From an uncultured Alphaproteobacteria bacterium (GTDB taxonomy: Bacteria; Pseudomonadota; Alphaproteobacteria; SP197): a stretch of DNA of 64,000 bases. The notes below the pieces were generated by a model. That model was not told the DNA's origin. It searched no databases and saw only the letters and a program-made list of their open reading frames with translations. The stretch spans positions 53,393 through 117,392 of the forward strand of contig CALSLK010000017.1 of NCBI GenBank assembly GCA_943787175.1. The letters run 5' to 3'. This document shows, piece by piece, positions 45,703 to 55,211 of the stretch (positions are counted from its first letter, which is position 1; the number at the start of each line of letters is the position of its first letter). Position numbers and translations under genes: made by a program.

Positions 45703-46986
45703 TCATGCATCGATCGTCAGATTAGACTTCGGTACCGAACAGCAGGTCAGGCACGTGCCGGACTCTCGTGGGTAGCCCGGCGTGATTGCGTAGCTCACAT
45801 CACCGAATTTGACTGCCGCCACACAGGTGCCACAGTTGCCTGCGCGGCAGCCCGATTCCATGGGGATGCCGTTGGCTTCGGCCAGATCGAGCAGAGAGTC
45901 GAACTCACCGCTCCAGGCAACGGTCTTGCCGCTGCGCGCGAAGACAATCTCGAAATTCTTCGGCGCAACGGAGGGATCCGCTTGGGATTGCGTCGCCTGA
46001 CCGACGCGCCTGACGCTTGCCGGACCAAAGGCCTCGAAGTGGATGTGTTTGTCCGGGACGCCCCATTCGTGAAGTCCCTCATACAATGAGGTCATCATGG
46101 GCGGGGGACCGCAGAACAGGAAGTCGTAGTTGTTGGACGGCATCAGCTTCTTGAAAAGATCGACTCCGACGCGCCCTTTGTGCTGGAAATCCTTGCCTTC
46201 CCGATCCGTCTCCTCAGGGTCGGAGTAACAGACATGCATACGCACGTTGAGGTGTTCGTTCGCGATGCGCTCCAAATGCTCCTTCATGATGTGTTCGCGC
46301 CCGTTGCGCACACCATAGAAGAACCAGATTTCCTGTTCCGAGTCGCGGGCTACCAAGGTGTTGAGCATGCTGAGCACTGGAGTAATGCCCACGCCGCCAC
46401 CGATCAGGACAACGGGTTGATGTTGCGACGGATCAAGAAAGAAATGCCCGCTGGGCGCCTTGACGTCCAGAATGTCGCCTTCGCGAACAGTGCTGTGCAG
46501 CCAGTTTGACGAAGACTTCGTGACGTCCGCCTTCGTTTCATCCCGGGGCGGAACCTGACGCTTAACCGATATTCGGTAGCCCTCGGTTGCAGGAGCATCC
46601 GACAGCGAATAGCAGCGAACCGCCGGTTTGGTCTGTCCGGGAAGTTTCAACTGAAAGGTCAGATACTGACCCGGCATGAAGGGCGGCAGCAGACGCTTAT
46701 CATGGGGTGCCAGAACAAACGAACAAACATCGCCGCCTTCGTCTACTCGCTGAGCTATCTCGAACTTGCGCCACCCGCCCCATGACAGTTCCTCACGCAT
46801 GCGTTCGAGCCGGCTCCGTTCGATCAAATCACTGATCCGAAGGTCCAGAAGCTGTTGTTCACTCTTGGCCAGACGGGCCATCATAGACCTTCCATGCGCC
46901 TGCCGCACGGTCAAGACCAGGATATAGGCTGCGATCGCGCCGAAGACGGCGGCGGCGGCCAGGTTGACAATCAGGTTCAGTTCCAT
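45703..46986 (-). CDS. Membrane-anchored flavin reductase with C-terminal 2Fe-2S ferredoxin domain
   Basis: A 427-residue protein. Residues 5-28 form a TM anchor (LIVNLAAAAVFGAIAAYILV). An FNR-type module follows with the FAD motif RCYSLSDA and the NAD-binding start VLIGGGVGITPVLSMLN, then FCGPPPMM. The C-terminal plant-type ferredoxin has CRAGNCGTC near 380-388 and a distal Cys pair near 412-416. The order FAD, NAD, 2Fe-2S resembles Hcr-type and phthalate-type reductases. It should pass electrons from NAD(P)H to, or accept them from, the cytochrome system of the same operon. It is the last gene, 20 bp after the beta-barrel gene. Confidence 0.87.
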   Translation of the reverse strand: MELNLIVNLAAAAVFGAIAAYILVLTVRQAHGRSMMARLAKSEQQLLDLRISDLIERSRLERMREELSWGGWRKFEIAQRVDEGGDVCSFVLAPHDKRLLPPFMPGQYLTFQLKLPGQTKPAVRCYSLSDAPATEGYRISVKRQVPPRDETKADVTKSSSNWLHSTVREGDILDVKAPSGHFFLDPSQHQPVVLIGGGVGITPVLSMLNTLVARDSEQEIWFFYGVRNGREHIMKEHLERIANEHLNVRMHVCYSDPEETDREGKDFQHKGRVGVDLFKKLMPSNNYDFLFCGPPPMMTSLYEGLHEWGVPDKHIHFEAFGPASVRRVGQATQSQADPSVAPKNFEIVFARSGKTVAWSGEFDSLLDLAEANGIPMESGCRAGNCGTCVAAVKFGDVSYAITPGYPRESGTCLTCCSVPKSNLTIDA

Positions 46987-47006
46987 CGCGTACTTGCGCT
47001 CCCTGC

Positions 47007-48542
47007 CTAGAACTTGTTTCTGATTTCAAAACGCACGCCGGATATATCGTCCGCATTTTCCCGCCAGCCGTGCATCGCATCAAACTGGATGATCCAGTCC
47101 AGACTGATCGGCTGTTGGTAACGCAAGCCCAGCGCAAACTGGTCGCCCGGTGCGGAACGCGTGGCGTCGTCGCCGAAGGTGCGCAGGGCGGCAAGTTCAA
47201 CAACCAACTGACGATCCAGATTGAACAGATATTCCACCCCAAGGGCGCCGCCGAAGGTGTTGTTGGCGGTATCGTCGAGTTTGGGAAATCCGGTCAGAGT
47301 GTCGGTGTCGAAATTGATGCCGGTGTTCTTGAGCAGTCCGACATTACGCGCCAGGGGCTGAGGCCGATCGAACCCTACAAAGGCGTTGAAATAGGGCACA
47401 AGGGTCAGCGGCCTGCTGGTGATCAGCGAGTTTTCCACCAGGAACGCAAAGCCGTCGGCTGTCTGGGGCACACCCGCCGCCGGGTCCTGACCGAAGGTCC
47501 AGAAGCCTCGCACGGAATTCGAGAGCCAGCCCCCATAGCGCCGAGTGAAGGCGACCGTCGCGCTGTTGTAGCCCTGATCTTTGAGCTCATCCTCGCCTAC
47601 CAGAGCGCCCAGTCCAGCTTCCCAATAACCTTCATTGGCTTCAACGAAGGTTGTGACGCCAAAGATGTTGAGGTTTTTGTCTGCAAGTCCGCCTTGGGAA
47701 TCACGGATCGCCGGCGACGTGACCTTGTCGAACCCGGCGAAAAACGTGACATCAAAGTTGGTGATGTCGAGATCGGGACTGTTGCGCGCTGGCAAGGCGA
47801 AGGCTCCGCCGACAAACGCATCATCGACCCAAATGCCGTTCTGGAAGAGCAACGGCACCAGTCCAACGGCAAAAGGCAAGTCGAAACTCTGGTAACGGCC
47901 GGTGAGTCCGGTAACGATCGAGCCTAGGTCGCCTTCAAAGAACAAGGTTTCGGGCGCGCCGCTGAATTCGCTGCTAAATCCGTCGATCGAGTCGCCCCCG
48001 GCAAATTCGTAGCGCGTGAACTTGTTGTTCTCGTCCAGCGGCCGGAAGAACGCGTGCAGGCGTTCAGTCGCGGTGATGCCAAGATCGATGTCGAGATTGA
48101 GGCGCGTTGCGACCAGTCCTACCTCGGTCTCGCCATTGTCATTATAGGCGACGGCCGTGCGCAGGTCGCCGTAAACTCGAAGATTCGGGCGCACCAGATT
48201 GCGTTCACCCAGAAACGCATATTCCTCGAACAGCGGGCCTTCGCGATAGAGCGGGGTTCCAAGTTCCAGCCAAGGCCGAGGCGCATTGATCGCTTGCTTA
48301 CCGCCGTAGATTTCGATCTGTTCATCGGGGTCATAGGTGTCGTCGGCATACACGGGATCGGGCAAGAAGACGGAATCGTCGAATTCCGTGAACTCCGCAT
48401 CTGCGGGTATCTCCGGCGGCGCCTGGTCGAGATGGTCAGACTCCTCAGCCAACGCCGTGCCGGCCAGTAAAAGCGACAGGAACACTGCCCCCGCGCCTCG
48501 CAGGACCGGTCGGATGGAGGCAGACGGAAACAAGGGGGTCAT
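47007..48542 (-). CDS. Outer-membrane beta-barrel protein of the cytochrome operon
   Basis: A 511-residue protein with a Sec signal (LRGAGAVFLSLLLAGTALAE). The mature N-terminus is acidic (PPEIPADAEFTEFDDSVF). The rest is made of alternating amphipathic strands with aromatic girdles (RPNLRVYGDLRTAVAYNDNG, LFFEGDLGSIVTGLTGRYQS, WLSNSVRGFWTFGQD) and ends in IRNKF, with the terminal Phe typical of BAM substrates. It has no CXXCH. Its position directly after multiheme cytochromes suggests a sheath or channel for a heme wire, as in porin-cytochrome conduits, but homology to MtrB was not seen. It overlaps the pentaheme gene by four bases. Confidence 0.75.
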   Translation of the reverse strand: MTPLFPSASIRPVLRGAGAVFLSLLLAGTALAEESDHLDQAPPEIPADAEFTEFDDSVFLPDPVYADDTYDPDEQIEIYGGKQAINAPRPWLELGTPLYREGPLFEEYAFLGERNLVRPNLRVYGDLRTAVAYNDNGETEVGLVATRLNLDIDLGITATERLHAFFRPLDENNKFTRYEFAGGDSIDGFSSEFSGAPETLFFEGDLGSIVTGLTGRYQSFDLPFAVGLVPLLFQNGIWVDDAFVGGAFALPARNSPDLDITNFDVTFFAGFDKVTSPAIRDSQGGLADKNLNIFGVTTFVEANEGYWEAGLGALVGEDELKDQGYNSATVAFTRRYGGWLSNSVRGFWTFGQDPAAGVPQTADGFAFLVENSLITSRPLTLVPYFNAFVGFDRPQPLARNVGLLKNTGINFDTDTLTGFPKLDDTANNTFGGALGVEYLFNLDRQLVVELAALRTFGDDATRSAPGDQFALGLRYQQPISLDWIIQFDAMHGWRENADDISGVRFEIRNKF

Positions 48543-50635
48543 GGGTTCACCTCGAACGTTACGGCGTAGGGATGGATATCGATCATCCACTGGTTCATGG
48601 CCCGCTCCATTTCCCGCGTCGCACCAACAAAGCGCATGAAGTAGATCGGTTCGGCGCGGCTTCGGAGTCTGACCGACAGGGTATAGGTGCCAGGTTTCGT
48701 CATGGCGTCGGCCGGAACGGTGTAATCGGCCATGCGCCAGCCCAGCGGCGGAATACTGCGGCCTTCCATACGAATGAACGGCGGATGGTTCAGCACGCTG
48801 GTTGGAACGTTAGCGGGGCGGATGAAAGGTATCTGGTCGATGTCGAAGTTGACCGGCAGATACATCTCCCGATCCGTGCCCTTGACGTTCGTGGTCAGGA
48901 ACTTGGTCTGGAGGTTGAAAAGCTGGTCGTCGTGTTCGATATCGCCCGATGCGACCTCCAATGAGTGCAGGTCCGCCATGTCGCCGTTGCCATCGACATA
49001 ACCTGACTCGAAGACCGTTATTCCGTCAGGGTCGACAAGCGCGACATTGAGCCAGATTTCCGGCTGGGCGCCGAGCGAGCCGGAGGGCAGATTGTGACCA
49101 TCATCGGTGTTGGTCACGCGATAGGAGAACGAAAACGACTGGCCTACCTCGGGCACATCGTCGAAGAATGGCCCGTCCAGACGCGAGCCGTTCTCCATGA
49201 CCTGCACGCGAAGCTCGCGCTTCTGGTCTAGCAGCATGAGGTTCCAGTCGACCACTTCGCGAGCTTCGAGCCGGTCATCGGAATAGGCCCAAGCCTCCGG
49301 GAATCCGTAACCAAACGCCAGGCGTGCCACCTCAACGTCAGCCTCAAGGCGCTCGGCCATGGTTTGGGTATCGCCTTCGCCGGCTTCGATGGCGTCGATC
49401 GTAACGGAAAGCCGGGCCACGGCAGCCTCGAGATCGTCAGCGCTTGCCATCTGAACGGCACGTTCGTCAGCGGCTTCGACCACGAGATCGAGCAGCTCGC
49501 GAAGATCGTCGACAGGCGGGACTTCATCCCGCTCGGCGGCTTCGTAAGCGAGGTCAATCACGTCAGGCGCGACGAAATCAAAGGTGTCCTCATAGAGAAA
49601 CGCGACATCTTCGAAGTCATCGGTACCCCATTCCGCTCTGTAATCGAAGGTAAGCCATTCCTGGATACTCCAGGCTTGGGCAGCGGGATTTTGGGGAAAG
49701 ATGCCGGGATGCGCGATGGGATATCCCGGGCCATAGAATGCGTGGTTCTGATATGGCTGTGGTTCGCCCACAGGCACGCCGTCAACGATGGCGGCATAGT
49801 CCATCTCGTAGCCAGCCGCGATGCCCGGCACCAGGCCCATGTGGCACTCTTGGCACTGCACGCCGTTGGCCGCGGCAGGTGAGTCACGGTATTGCTCCCA
49901 CACGACCTCGAGCTTGATGCCCGGGTGCACCGCGACCTGATGACATGAGACACAAAATTCCGATTCGGAAATCTGTTCGAACTCGATGATGCCGTTGTGA
50001 ATCGGTGTTCCGCGGCCTTCGCCGTCCGTGTCGACCTTCCAGTAATCTGGATCCTCGAGGACAACCGCTATATCGGTGCCGTCGCCAGCGCCGCGCATGG
50101 GGTCATAGATCGGACCGGGCTCGACGGTGCGCTCGCCGTTGACCTTGCCATACTGCGCAGCGACGCGGTGGCAGGTGATGCAGGTGACGCCCTCGCGTGA
50201 AATCTGGCTGCGTTCCCAAAGCGGCGCCTCGCGCGGCTCGCCCAGCTGGGTGCCGATCTGCTGGTGGCATCGCACGCAGAAACTGCCGATCGTTCCCGAC
50301 GAAAGGTCGTTGATCGTCTGTTCGAACTTATGAAACATCGGTGAGATCGACGCATAGGCGTGGTTGGACGAGGCCCACTCCCAATAGATCCGCTCGTGGC
50401 AATCTGCGCATTGGCTTGCGCTGGGATAGTTTTCCTCGACGAAGAGCGCGGCGTGAGGGTCATCAACGACGAGCTCGGCTTCGACAATCTCCTCTTCTGC
50501 CTCGACGACCTCCTCATCCTGCGCCTGAACATCACGGAGATGCCCGGAGAAGGCCAGAAACACCAAGGCTGAACCCAGAAGCATCCAGGTGCGGGCAGAG
50601 GTCCAATTTCGCGGTGTCGTCATAGAGTGTCTCAT
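48539..50635 (-). CDS. Pentaheme cytochrome c with large C-terminal domain
   Basis: A 698-residue secreted protein. A signal or anchor helix (WMLLGSALVFLAFSGHLR) is followed by an acidic stretch. Five CXXCH motifs lie at 76-80, 120-124, 152-156, 228-232 and 261-265 (CADCH, CVRCH, CITCH, CVSCH, CQECH). The remaining 430 residues are heme-free; near the end PAMxxx-type beta segments (FSFSYRVTNTDDGHNLPSGS, WLNVALVDPDGITVFESGYV) recall C-terminal beta domains of cytochrome c554-like proteins. ATG 50635 overlaps the stop of the decaheme gene (ATGA), showing translational coupling. It probably acts in the periplasm or at the outer membrane. Confidence 0.85.
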   Translation of the reverse strand: MRHSMTTPRNWTSARTWMLLGSALVFLAFSGHLRDVQAQDEEVVEAEEEIVEAELVVDDPHAALFVEENYPSASQCADCHERIYWEWASSNHAYASISPMFHKFEQTINDLSSGTIGSFCVRCHQQIGTQLGEPREAPLWERSQISREGVTCITCHRVAAQYGKVNGERTVEPGPIYDPMRGAGDGTDIAVVLEDPDYWKVDTDGEGRGTPIHNGIIEFEQISESEFCVSCHQVAVHPGIKLEVVWEQYRDSPAAANGVQCQECHMGLVPGIAAGYEMDYAAIVDGVPVGEPQPYQNHAFYGPGYPIAHPGIFPQNPAAQAWSIQEWLTFDYRAEWGTDDFEDVAFLYEDTFDFVAPDVIDLAYEAAERDEVPPVDDLRELLDLVVEAADERAVQMASADDLEAAVARLSVTIDAIEAGEGDTQTMAERLEADVEVARLAFGYGFPEAWAYSDDRLEAREVVDWNLMLLDQKRELRVQVMENGSRLDGPFFDDVPEVGQSFSFSYRVTNTDDGHNLPSGSLGAQPEIWLNVALVDPDGITVFESGYVDGNGDMADLHSLEVASGDIEHDDQLFNLQTKFLTTNVKGTDREMYLPVNFDIDQIPFIRPANVPTSVLNHPPFIRMEGRSIPPLGWRMADYTVPADAMTKPGTYTLSVRLRSRAEPIYFMRFVGATREMERAMNQWMIDIHPYAVTFEVNP

Positions 50636-52629
50636 TCTCTTAATTGTTGCATATCGACCATCTGATGGCTGAAGCCAGAATCCAGATGATAGTCGTGGCA
50701 CAGGAGGCAACCGCGATCCGAGGCAACAGCCTGCAGTCCGTCTTCGGCGCCATGACATGCCATGCACTGGTCCTTGCCAATAGGCATGAAGCTGCTCGCA
50801 GGCTGCACCGGATTCAGGGTTTCGAACGCATCAGCCAACCCGCTTTCGTCCTTCAGGCGATGGCACTGAACGCAGGCCGTACCCTCCCCCAGAAGGTTGA
50901 GGTGGGGACCGTGGCTGTAGTTGAGATAGGGGCTCCAAGGCGAATCCTTGGCCCGCCAATCGATCGCAACAAGAGCGTCCGGGTCATCGCCATCACCGTT
51001 TTCGGCGCTGACACCGTGGCAACCGGCGCAGGCTCCAGCACCGCGTTTCGGGTTGATCAGAGTGTCGCGCATGATCAGGGCCTGCCCGTCCTCCTCGTCA
51101 TGTTCGGTGGCCAGGAGCGGTGCTGCCACAGCCAAGTCGAGCCAGGAGCGCATGACCGGGTCAGCGTGACCGTTCGGCATGTAGTTCAGACTCAGACCGT
51201 CGATGTACCAGCCGCCCCCAAAGGGTGGGTCCTGTCTCACTTCCGCATTGGAGGTCCAGGCGCAGACCGCCTGACGCACAAGCGCATCGCTCAATCCGGC
51301 GAGCAAGACCGAACCCTTAACGGCGCCCGCCGCACGGTCATCGAGCAGGTCAGCAAGGGGTGATGTACCGCTATCTGCCAGGTCGAGGAAAAGCCACGAA
51401 AGGTCGTCGACCGTTACGTCGTCAACCGGAAGGTCATAGATGTCGGCACTATCGCTGGCCATGCTCCACTGCATGACGGGCCCCATACCCTCACCATAAG
51501 CGATCGATTCGAAATCGCCGAAGGGATCGCCAGCGGCCACTGCCTGACGCGCAAGAATGAGTGATTGATAGAAATCGCGCGATCCGCGCGAGGGGCACAC
51601 TTCGCTCAGATACGCCTGATCGAGCGCCACGAACTGCTCAGCGGACATCTCCGGAAGCGACAGGATCGTCAGCGCGCGATCGTTGATGTCCCCGGCGTGA
51701 CACGAAGCGCATGTCTCCTCGAAACCGCGGACCGGCACCGCAACGTCGGCGCGTTGGGCGACGTGACAGTCGACGCAGCCGGTAGGATCGTCCGCGCCCG
51801 CCTGGAGGAAGTACTTGCCCAGATGCGATACATGATCGAACCGCAGCGATGTGCGCCGCCACGACGGAAACTGCAGGTCGAACGCCGAATGATCGGCGAA
51901 GTTCTCCATGGTTACCTGATGGCAGGAACTGCACTGCGCATCGCTCAACGTCACCAAGTCTGCTTCCGAACCATTGTGCTCGGTGTGGCAAGTGATGCAA
52001 AGCGTCTGCGTCGATTGCTCGGGCGCAAGATTGTTGGAGGAAATCTTTGAGAAATTGTGAGCATTACGTTCCTCGCCCGCGAACGTGTGGCAATCCAGAC
52101 AAGCAGACGTCATGTCATTGCGAACAAGCACCGCCGACGCCCAGGTTTCCATGCCACCGTCATGGGGAACATGGCAGGCGGCACAGTCGTTACCGATGTA
52201 CCGGGCATGCTCTGATGACAGAGGGCCGGCGCTAAGGCTGTTGCCCAGGTTGCCTGCTCCGGTGCCGTATTCCAGGGTCGCACCGATTCCGGCAATCACC
52301 AGAAGAACAGCCAGCAGGGCCAAGCGGCTGCGTATCCTGCGCAGCGTGCGCCGAGGAACGCAGGGTGGGCGGAGATGGGCGCAATGGCCATTGGGCCCGG
52401 GGCCTTCTGAGCAAGGCCCTCCCGCGGTCAGGGGACGGCGGCAGGCCCAGCGGCTGGTTTTTTGGTCAAAGAACGGCTTGCATGCGGTGACTCCACCGCA
52501 GGACCCGTCCCCCTTGGGGCCGCGAGTACAGGGCTTGCCCCACGCCGCTGCGCGCCCGCAGCGCCACTGGAGATTGGGGCGCTGATAGTTGCTGTTTTCG
52601 AATCTGAACCTCTTGGACGAAAGTTTCAT
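50632..52629 (-). CDS. Decaheme cytochrome c with duplicated Cys-rich N-terminal module
   Basis: A 665-residue protein of unusual build. Residues 1-90 hold eight Cys in two near-equal blocks: C24-x9-C34-x9-C44-x5-C50 and C63-x9-C73-x9-C83-x6-C90, each with a W-x-C(G/R)R...G-x-PC-x-x-GP pattern. One TM helix follows at about 101-119 (SRLALLAVLLVIAGIGATLE). The outer part has ten CXXCH motifs (CAACH from 149, CLDCH, CITCH, CSSCH, CVDCH, CASCH, CAGCH, CVQCH, CMACH, CLLCH). The N-terminal block would be cytoplasmic and could bind zinc or Fe-S. It lies five bases after the cytochrome b-like gene. Confidence 0.87.
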   Translation of the reverse strand: MKLSSKRFRFENSNYQRPNLQWRCGRAAAWGKPCTRGPKGDGSCGGVTACKPFFDQKTSRWACRRPLTAGGPCSEGPGPNGHCAHLRPPCVPRRTLRRIRSRLALLAVLLVIAGIGATLEYGTGAGNLGNSLSAGPLSSEHARYIGNDCAACHVPHDGGMETWASAVLVRNDMTSACLDCHTFAGEERNAHNFSKISSNNLAPEQSTQTLCITCHTEHNGSEADLVTLSDAQCSSCHQVTMENFADHSAFDLQFPSWRRTSLRFDHVSHLGKYFLQAGADDPTGCVDCHVAQRADVAVPVRGFEETCASCHAGDINDRALTILSLPEMSAEQFVALDQAYLSEVCPSRGSRDFYQSLILARQAVAAGDPFGDFESIAYGEGMGPVMQWSMASDSADIYDLPVDDVTVDDLSWLFLDLADSGTSPLADLLDDRAAGAVKGSVLLAGLSDALVRQAVCAWTSNAEVRQDPPFGGGWYIDGLSLNYMPNGHADPVMRSWLDLAVAAPLLATEHDEEDGQALIMRDTLINPKRGAGACAGCHGVSAENGDGDDPDALVAIDWRAKDSPWSPYLNYSHGPHLNLLGEGTACVQCHRLKDESGLADAFETLNPVQPASSFMPIGKDQCMACHGAEDGLQAVASDRGCLLCHDYHLDSGFSHQMVDMQQLRE

Positions 52630-52634
52630 GGCCG

Positions 52635-53459
52635 TCAGACCAGGTAAACGTGAATGAGGATCACATGCCACACGACCAGAGCCAGAAAGGCATAAGTCGC
52701 CGGGACGTGAACCAGAAGCCAGACCTTCAGAAGGCCTTGCACCGCAAAGGCGCGATCGATGTCTCCCTTGACATAAGACATGGATCGCAGACGCTCGAAA
52801 TAGTCTAGTTCGCCCGCGCTCAGGTAGGATTCGACACCACCGAAGCGTTGGCGCGCCCAAGAAGACGATGCCTCAGCATGGAGGATTGAAGCGAAGACAA
52901 AACGAGGCTTGCGGAAGAACCACTCGAGATCTTCGCGGTAGAGTCTGGGCAGGACGTCACTACCAGTATCTCTGGCGCACTCCATGACCAGGCTCTCGGC
53001 CTCCTCGCGCATCGTCGCCAGTTCCAGGGGAATGCGCTCCCAGATGAACTCATTGCGCACGTTGGTCATGGCCCGCGGCAGCACTCGCTGCAGAATGTAG
53101 CCGCAGATTCCCGACAACATGACGACGTAGAACAGCAAGGCCATCACGAACTCATAGCCCGACGGCCAAGGATCGCGGACATGAACGGCATAGATCACCA
53201 CCACAATCGTGCCCACGCCGATGTGGCCAGCCAGCCAGTCGCTGTTGCGCCCCGCGGGAATCATGGAAAGTTTCTTGCGGACGTTGAACAAGGCCAGGAA
53301 GATGATCGCGCAAAGCAAGATCCAGCCGCTATCGATTTCCGCGCGTTCCAGAGTGAGCCGTTGCCGCTGGTCGAGCCAAACGACGGCTGCAGCCAGGCCA
53401 ACAGCGACCACGCCGAATCCGGCACGCAGCGCCACGCGCAAGGTATTGCCCTTGTTCAC
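52635..53459 (-). CDS. Cytochrome b-like membrane protein
   Basis: A 274-residue protein with five hydrophobic segments. TM3 has His at both ends (LAGHIGVGTIVVVIYAVHVR), and the last helix has several (LLVHVPATYAFLALVVWHVI, then HVYLV), fitting one or two b-hemes. A soluble loop of about 110 residues separates TM4 and TM5. It could be the quinone-interacting subunit that links the Fe-S protein and the c-type cytochromes. Start overlaps the Fe-S gene stop (ATGA). Confidence 0.78.
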   Translation of the reverse strand: MNKGNTLRVALRAGFGVVAVGLAAAVVWLDQRQRLTLERAEIDSGWILLCAIIFLALFNVRKKLSMIPAGRNSDWLAGHIGVGTIVVVIYAVHVRDPWPSGYEFVMALLFYVVMLSGICGYILQRVLPRAMTNVRNEFIWERIPLELATMREEAESLVMECARDTGSDVLPRLYREDLEWFFRKPRFVFASILHAEASSSWARQRFGGVESYLSAGELDYFERLRSMSYVKGDIDRAFAVQGLLKVWLLVHVPATYAFLALVVWHVILIHVYLV

Positions 53460-55109
53460 CGTACCTCTGCAATTTGCGCCAGTTCAACAATGCTCGTACG
53501 CATGATCGCGTCGTGAGCACACGCGCGCACGCAGGCCGGTCCGCCAGGCTGATCATAGCAGAAATCACATTTCGTGGCCTTCATGAGCGGTATCCCGCTC
53601 TCGCTGTCGAAGATGCTCGTGTCATCGGAAGAATTGATTTCGACCATACGAATGTTGTCGTAGGGGCAGGCATTGGCGCAGGTCTGGCAACCGATGCAGG
53701 TCTCGTCGTTGATCACCACCATGCCGGTCGCCTCCTCGCGATGGATCGCGCCCGTCGGGCAGCCGATCATGCAGACCGGGTCGATGCAATGCATGCATGC
53801 ATTGGCCACCATCCAGTGATCGTGTTCCTTGCCGTGCCGCACGAAGCGCGGGTTACCGCCGTGGGTCGAAGCGCAAGCGCTGACGCAGTCGTCGCACCGC
53901 ACGCAACGGTCAAGATCGATCACCATGCTTTTGGTGCCGTTGATGAACCGATGGTCGACTGCCCATTTAAGCAGAGAATCGGCGGTCAGAGGCCGGTCGA
54001 AAGCGGTCTGGAGATGATCCTCAGGCTCCTCGGCAAGATGAGGAAAGACATACTTTTCCCGCACGAAGTAAGGCACACGCAGCACATCGACATAACCCAG
54101 CGGGCTGAGCGATGAACGCATCGCCACATCGGCGCGTCACCCTTCCAGATGCGATAGAACTCACCGAGGCCCGAAGACCGAGCCCCGCACTTAGATAGGT
54201 CAACACCCGTTCGCCGTACCCGATGCGCCCGCGTGACCTTGGCGAAACCGCCCCTGATCATCAGCAGGGCCGTCGGGATAGTCCCCTTCGGTGACAATCG
54301 GGGTTTCTTTGGCGGTGCCGCTCTGCTGCTCGCGCTTGAATTGGACGTTCCAGTCCAGGGAGCCGTAGGTCTCGAACAATGTCGCAGCGGCGACCTTGTC
54401 CAGTTCGTCCGCCGAAAGCTGAGCAAACAGCGAATCTTCCATCAGATGCCGCTTCAGGGGCATTGGCCCGGTATGCCGTGTCGATCCGCTCTCGCCAACC
54501 GGTGTCGTAGCGGCGCAGTTCACGCAGGCCCTGCCATCGGATCTCGAGCAGCGTGGCATCGGCGGCGGCCAGGATCGTTGCCGTGCGCGGGCTGCGGGCG
54601 ATGGCCGCGATCTCGCCGAAAATCTGGCCCGCTTCCAATTGAACCGTCGTTTGCGTGGCGGCGACCTGCTCCATATCGACGCGCGTGGCCTTGGCATTGG
54701 CGCTCCCGGCCTTGGTCCCGTCGCTTTCCTTCAGGTGCCGAACTTCGGGCACGTCATTGCGGTTCTTCCAGAGTTGCGCGAGCGCCGAGAAGAAGCCACG
54801 CCGTTTTGTCAATGTGCGGCCCAGCACGGAGGCGGGGATGCCTGGCGTCAGTACGACGCAAACAGAACCTTCGACAACCAGAAAGGCAGAATTACCATAG
54901 TCGCCTTCACGAACCACAACATCGCCACGGTGGAAGCACACCAGGCGCACATCGTTGGCGATGATGCCCGCCAGAGGAATCTGCGCGGGAAACCGAGTGC
55001 TATCGATGTCGAGAAACGCGGGCAAGGAAAGGATCGACGCAACCTGCTCCTCGCCCAGCTCATCGTCGAATGGACTATCCCAGCGTTGGGGCCTCAGAAT
55101 CGTGTTCAT
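53456..55109 (-). pseudogene. cNMP-binding (CRP-type) and four-cluster ferredoxin fusion, frame-broken
   Basis: The N-terminal part reads as a CRP-type sensor domain (ANDVRLVCFHRGDVVVREGD, GQIFGEIAAIARSPRTATIL). A second cNMP-like domain follows in pieces (FAQLSADELDKVAAATLF, LLMIRGGFAKVTRAHR, GYGERVLTYLSAG, EFYRIWKGD). The C-terminus is a four-cluster ferredoxin like NrfC/DmsB (CVRCDDCVSAC, CMHCIDPVCMIGC, CIGCQTCANAC, CDFCYDQPGGPACVRAC). Between about 54130 and 54470 at least five one- or two-base additions are needed to explain the frames, mostly in G or C runs. The ferredoxin part alone could still be made from an internal start near 54127. Intact, it would be a signal-gated electron carrier. 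Confidence 0.75.
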
Positions 55110-55211
55110 CGATTATCACAAAGCACTTTGTCATCCACATATAACAGCTTCTATGCTCGGGAGTTTCTCCGAATCATCACTCTATTCTTATCGATCGTCG
55201 GCGCTCGACGC

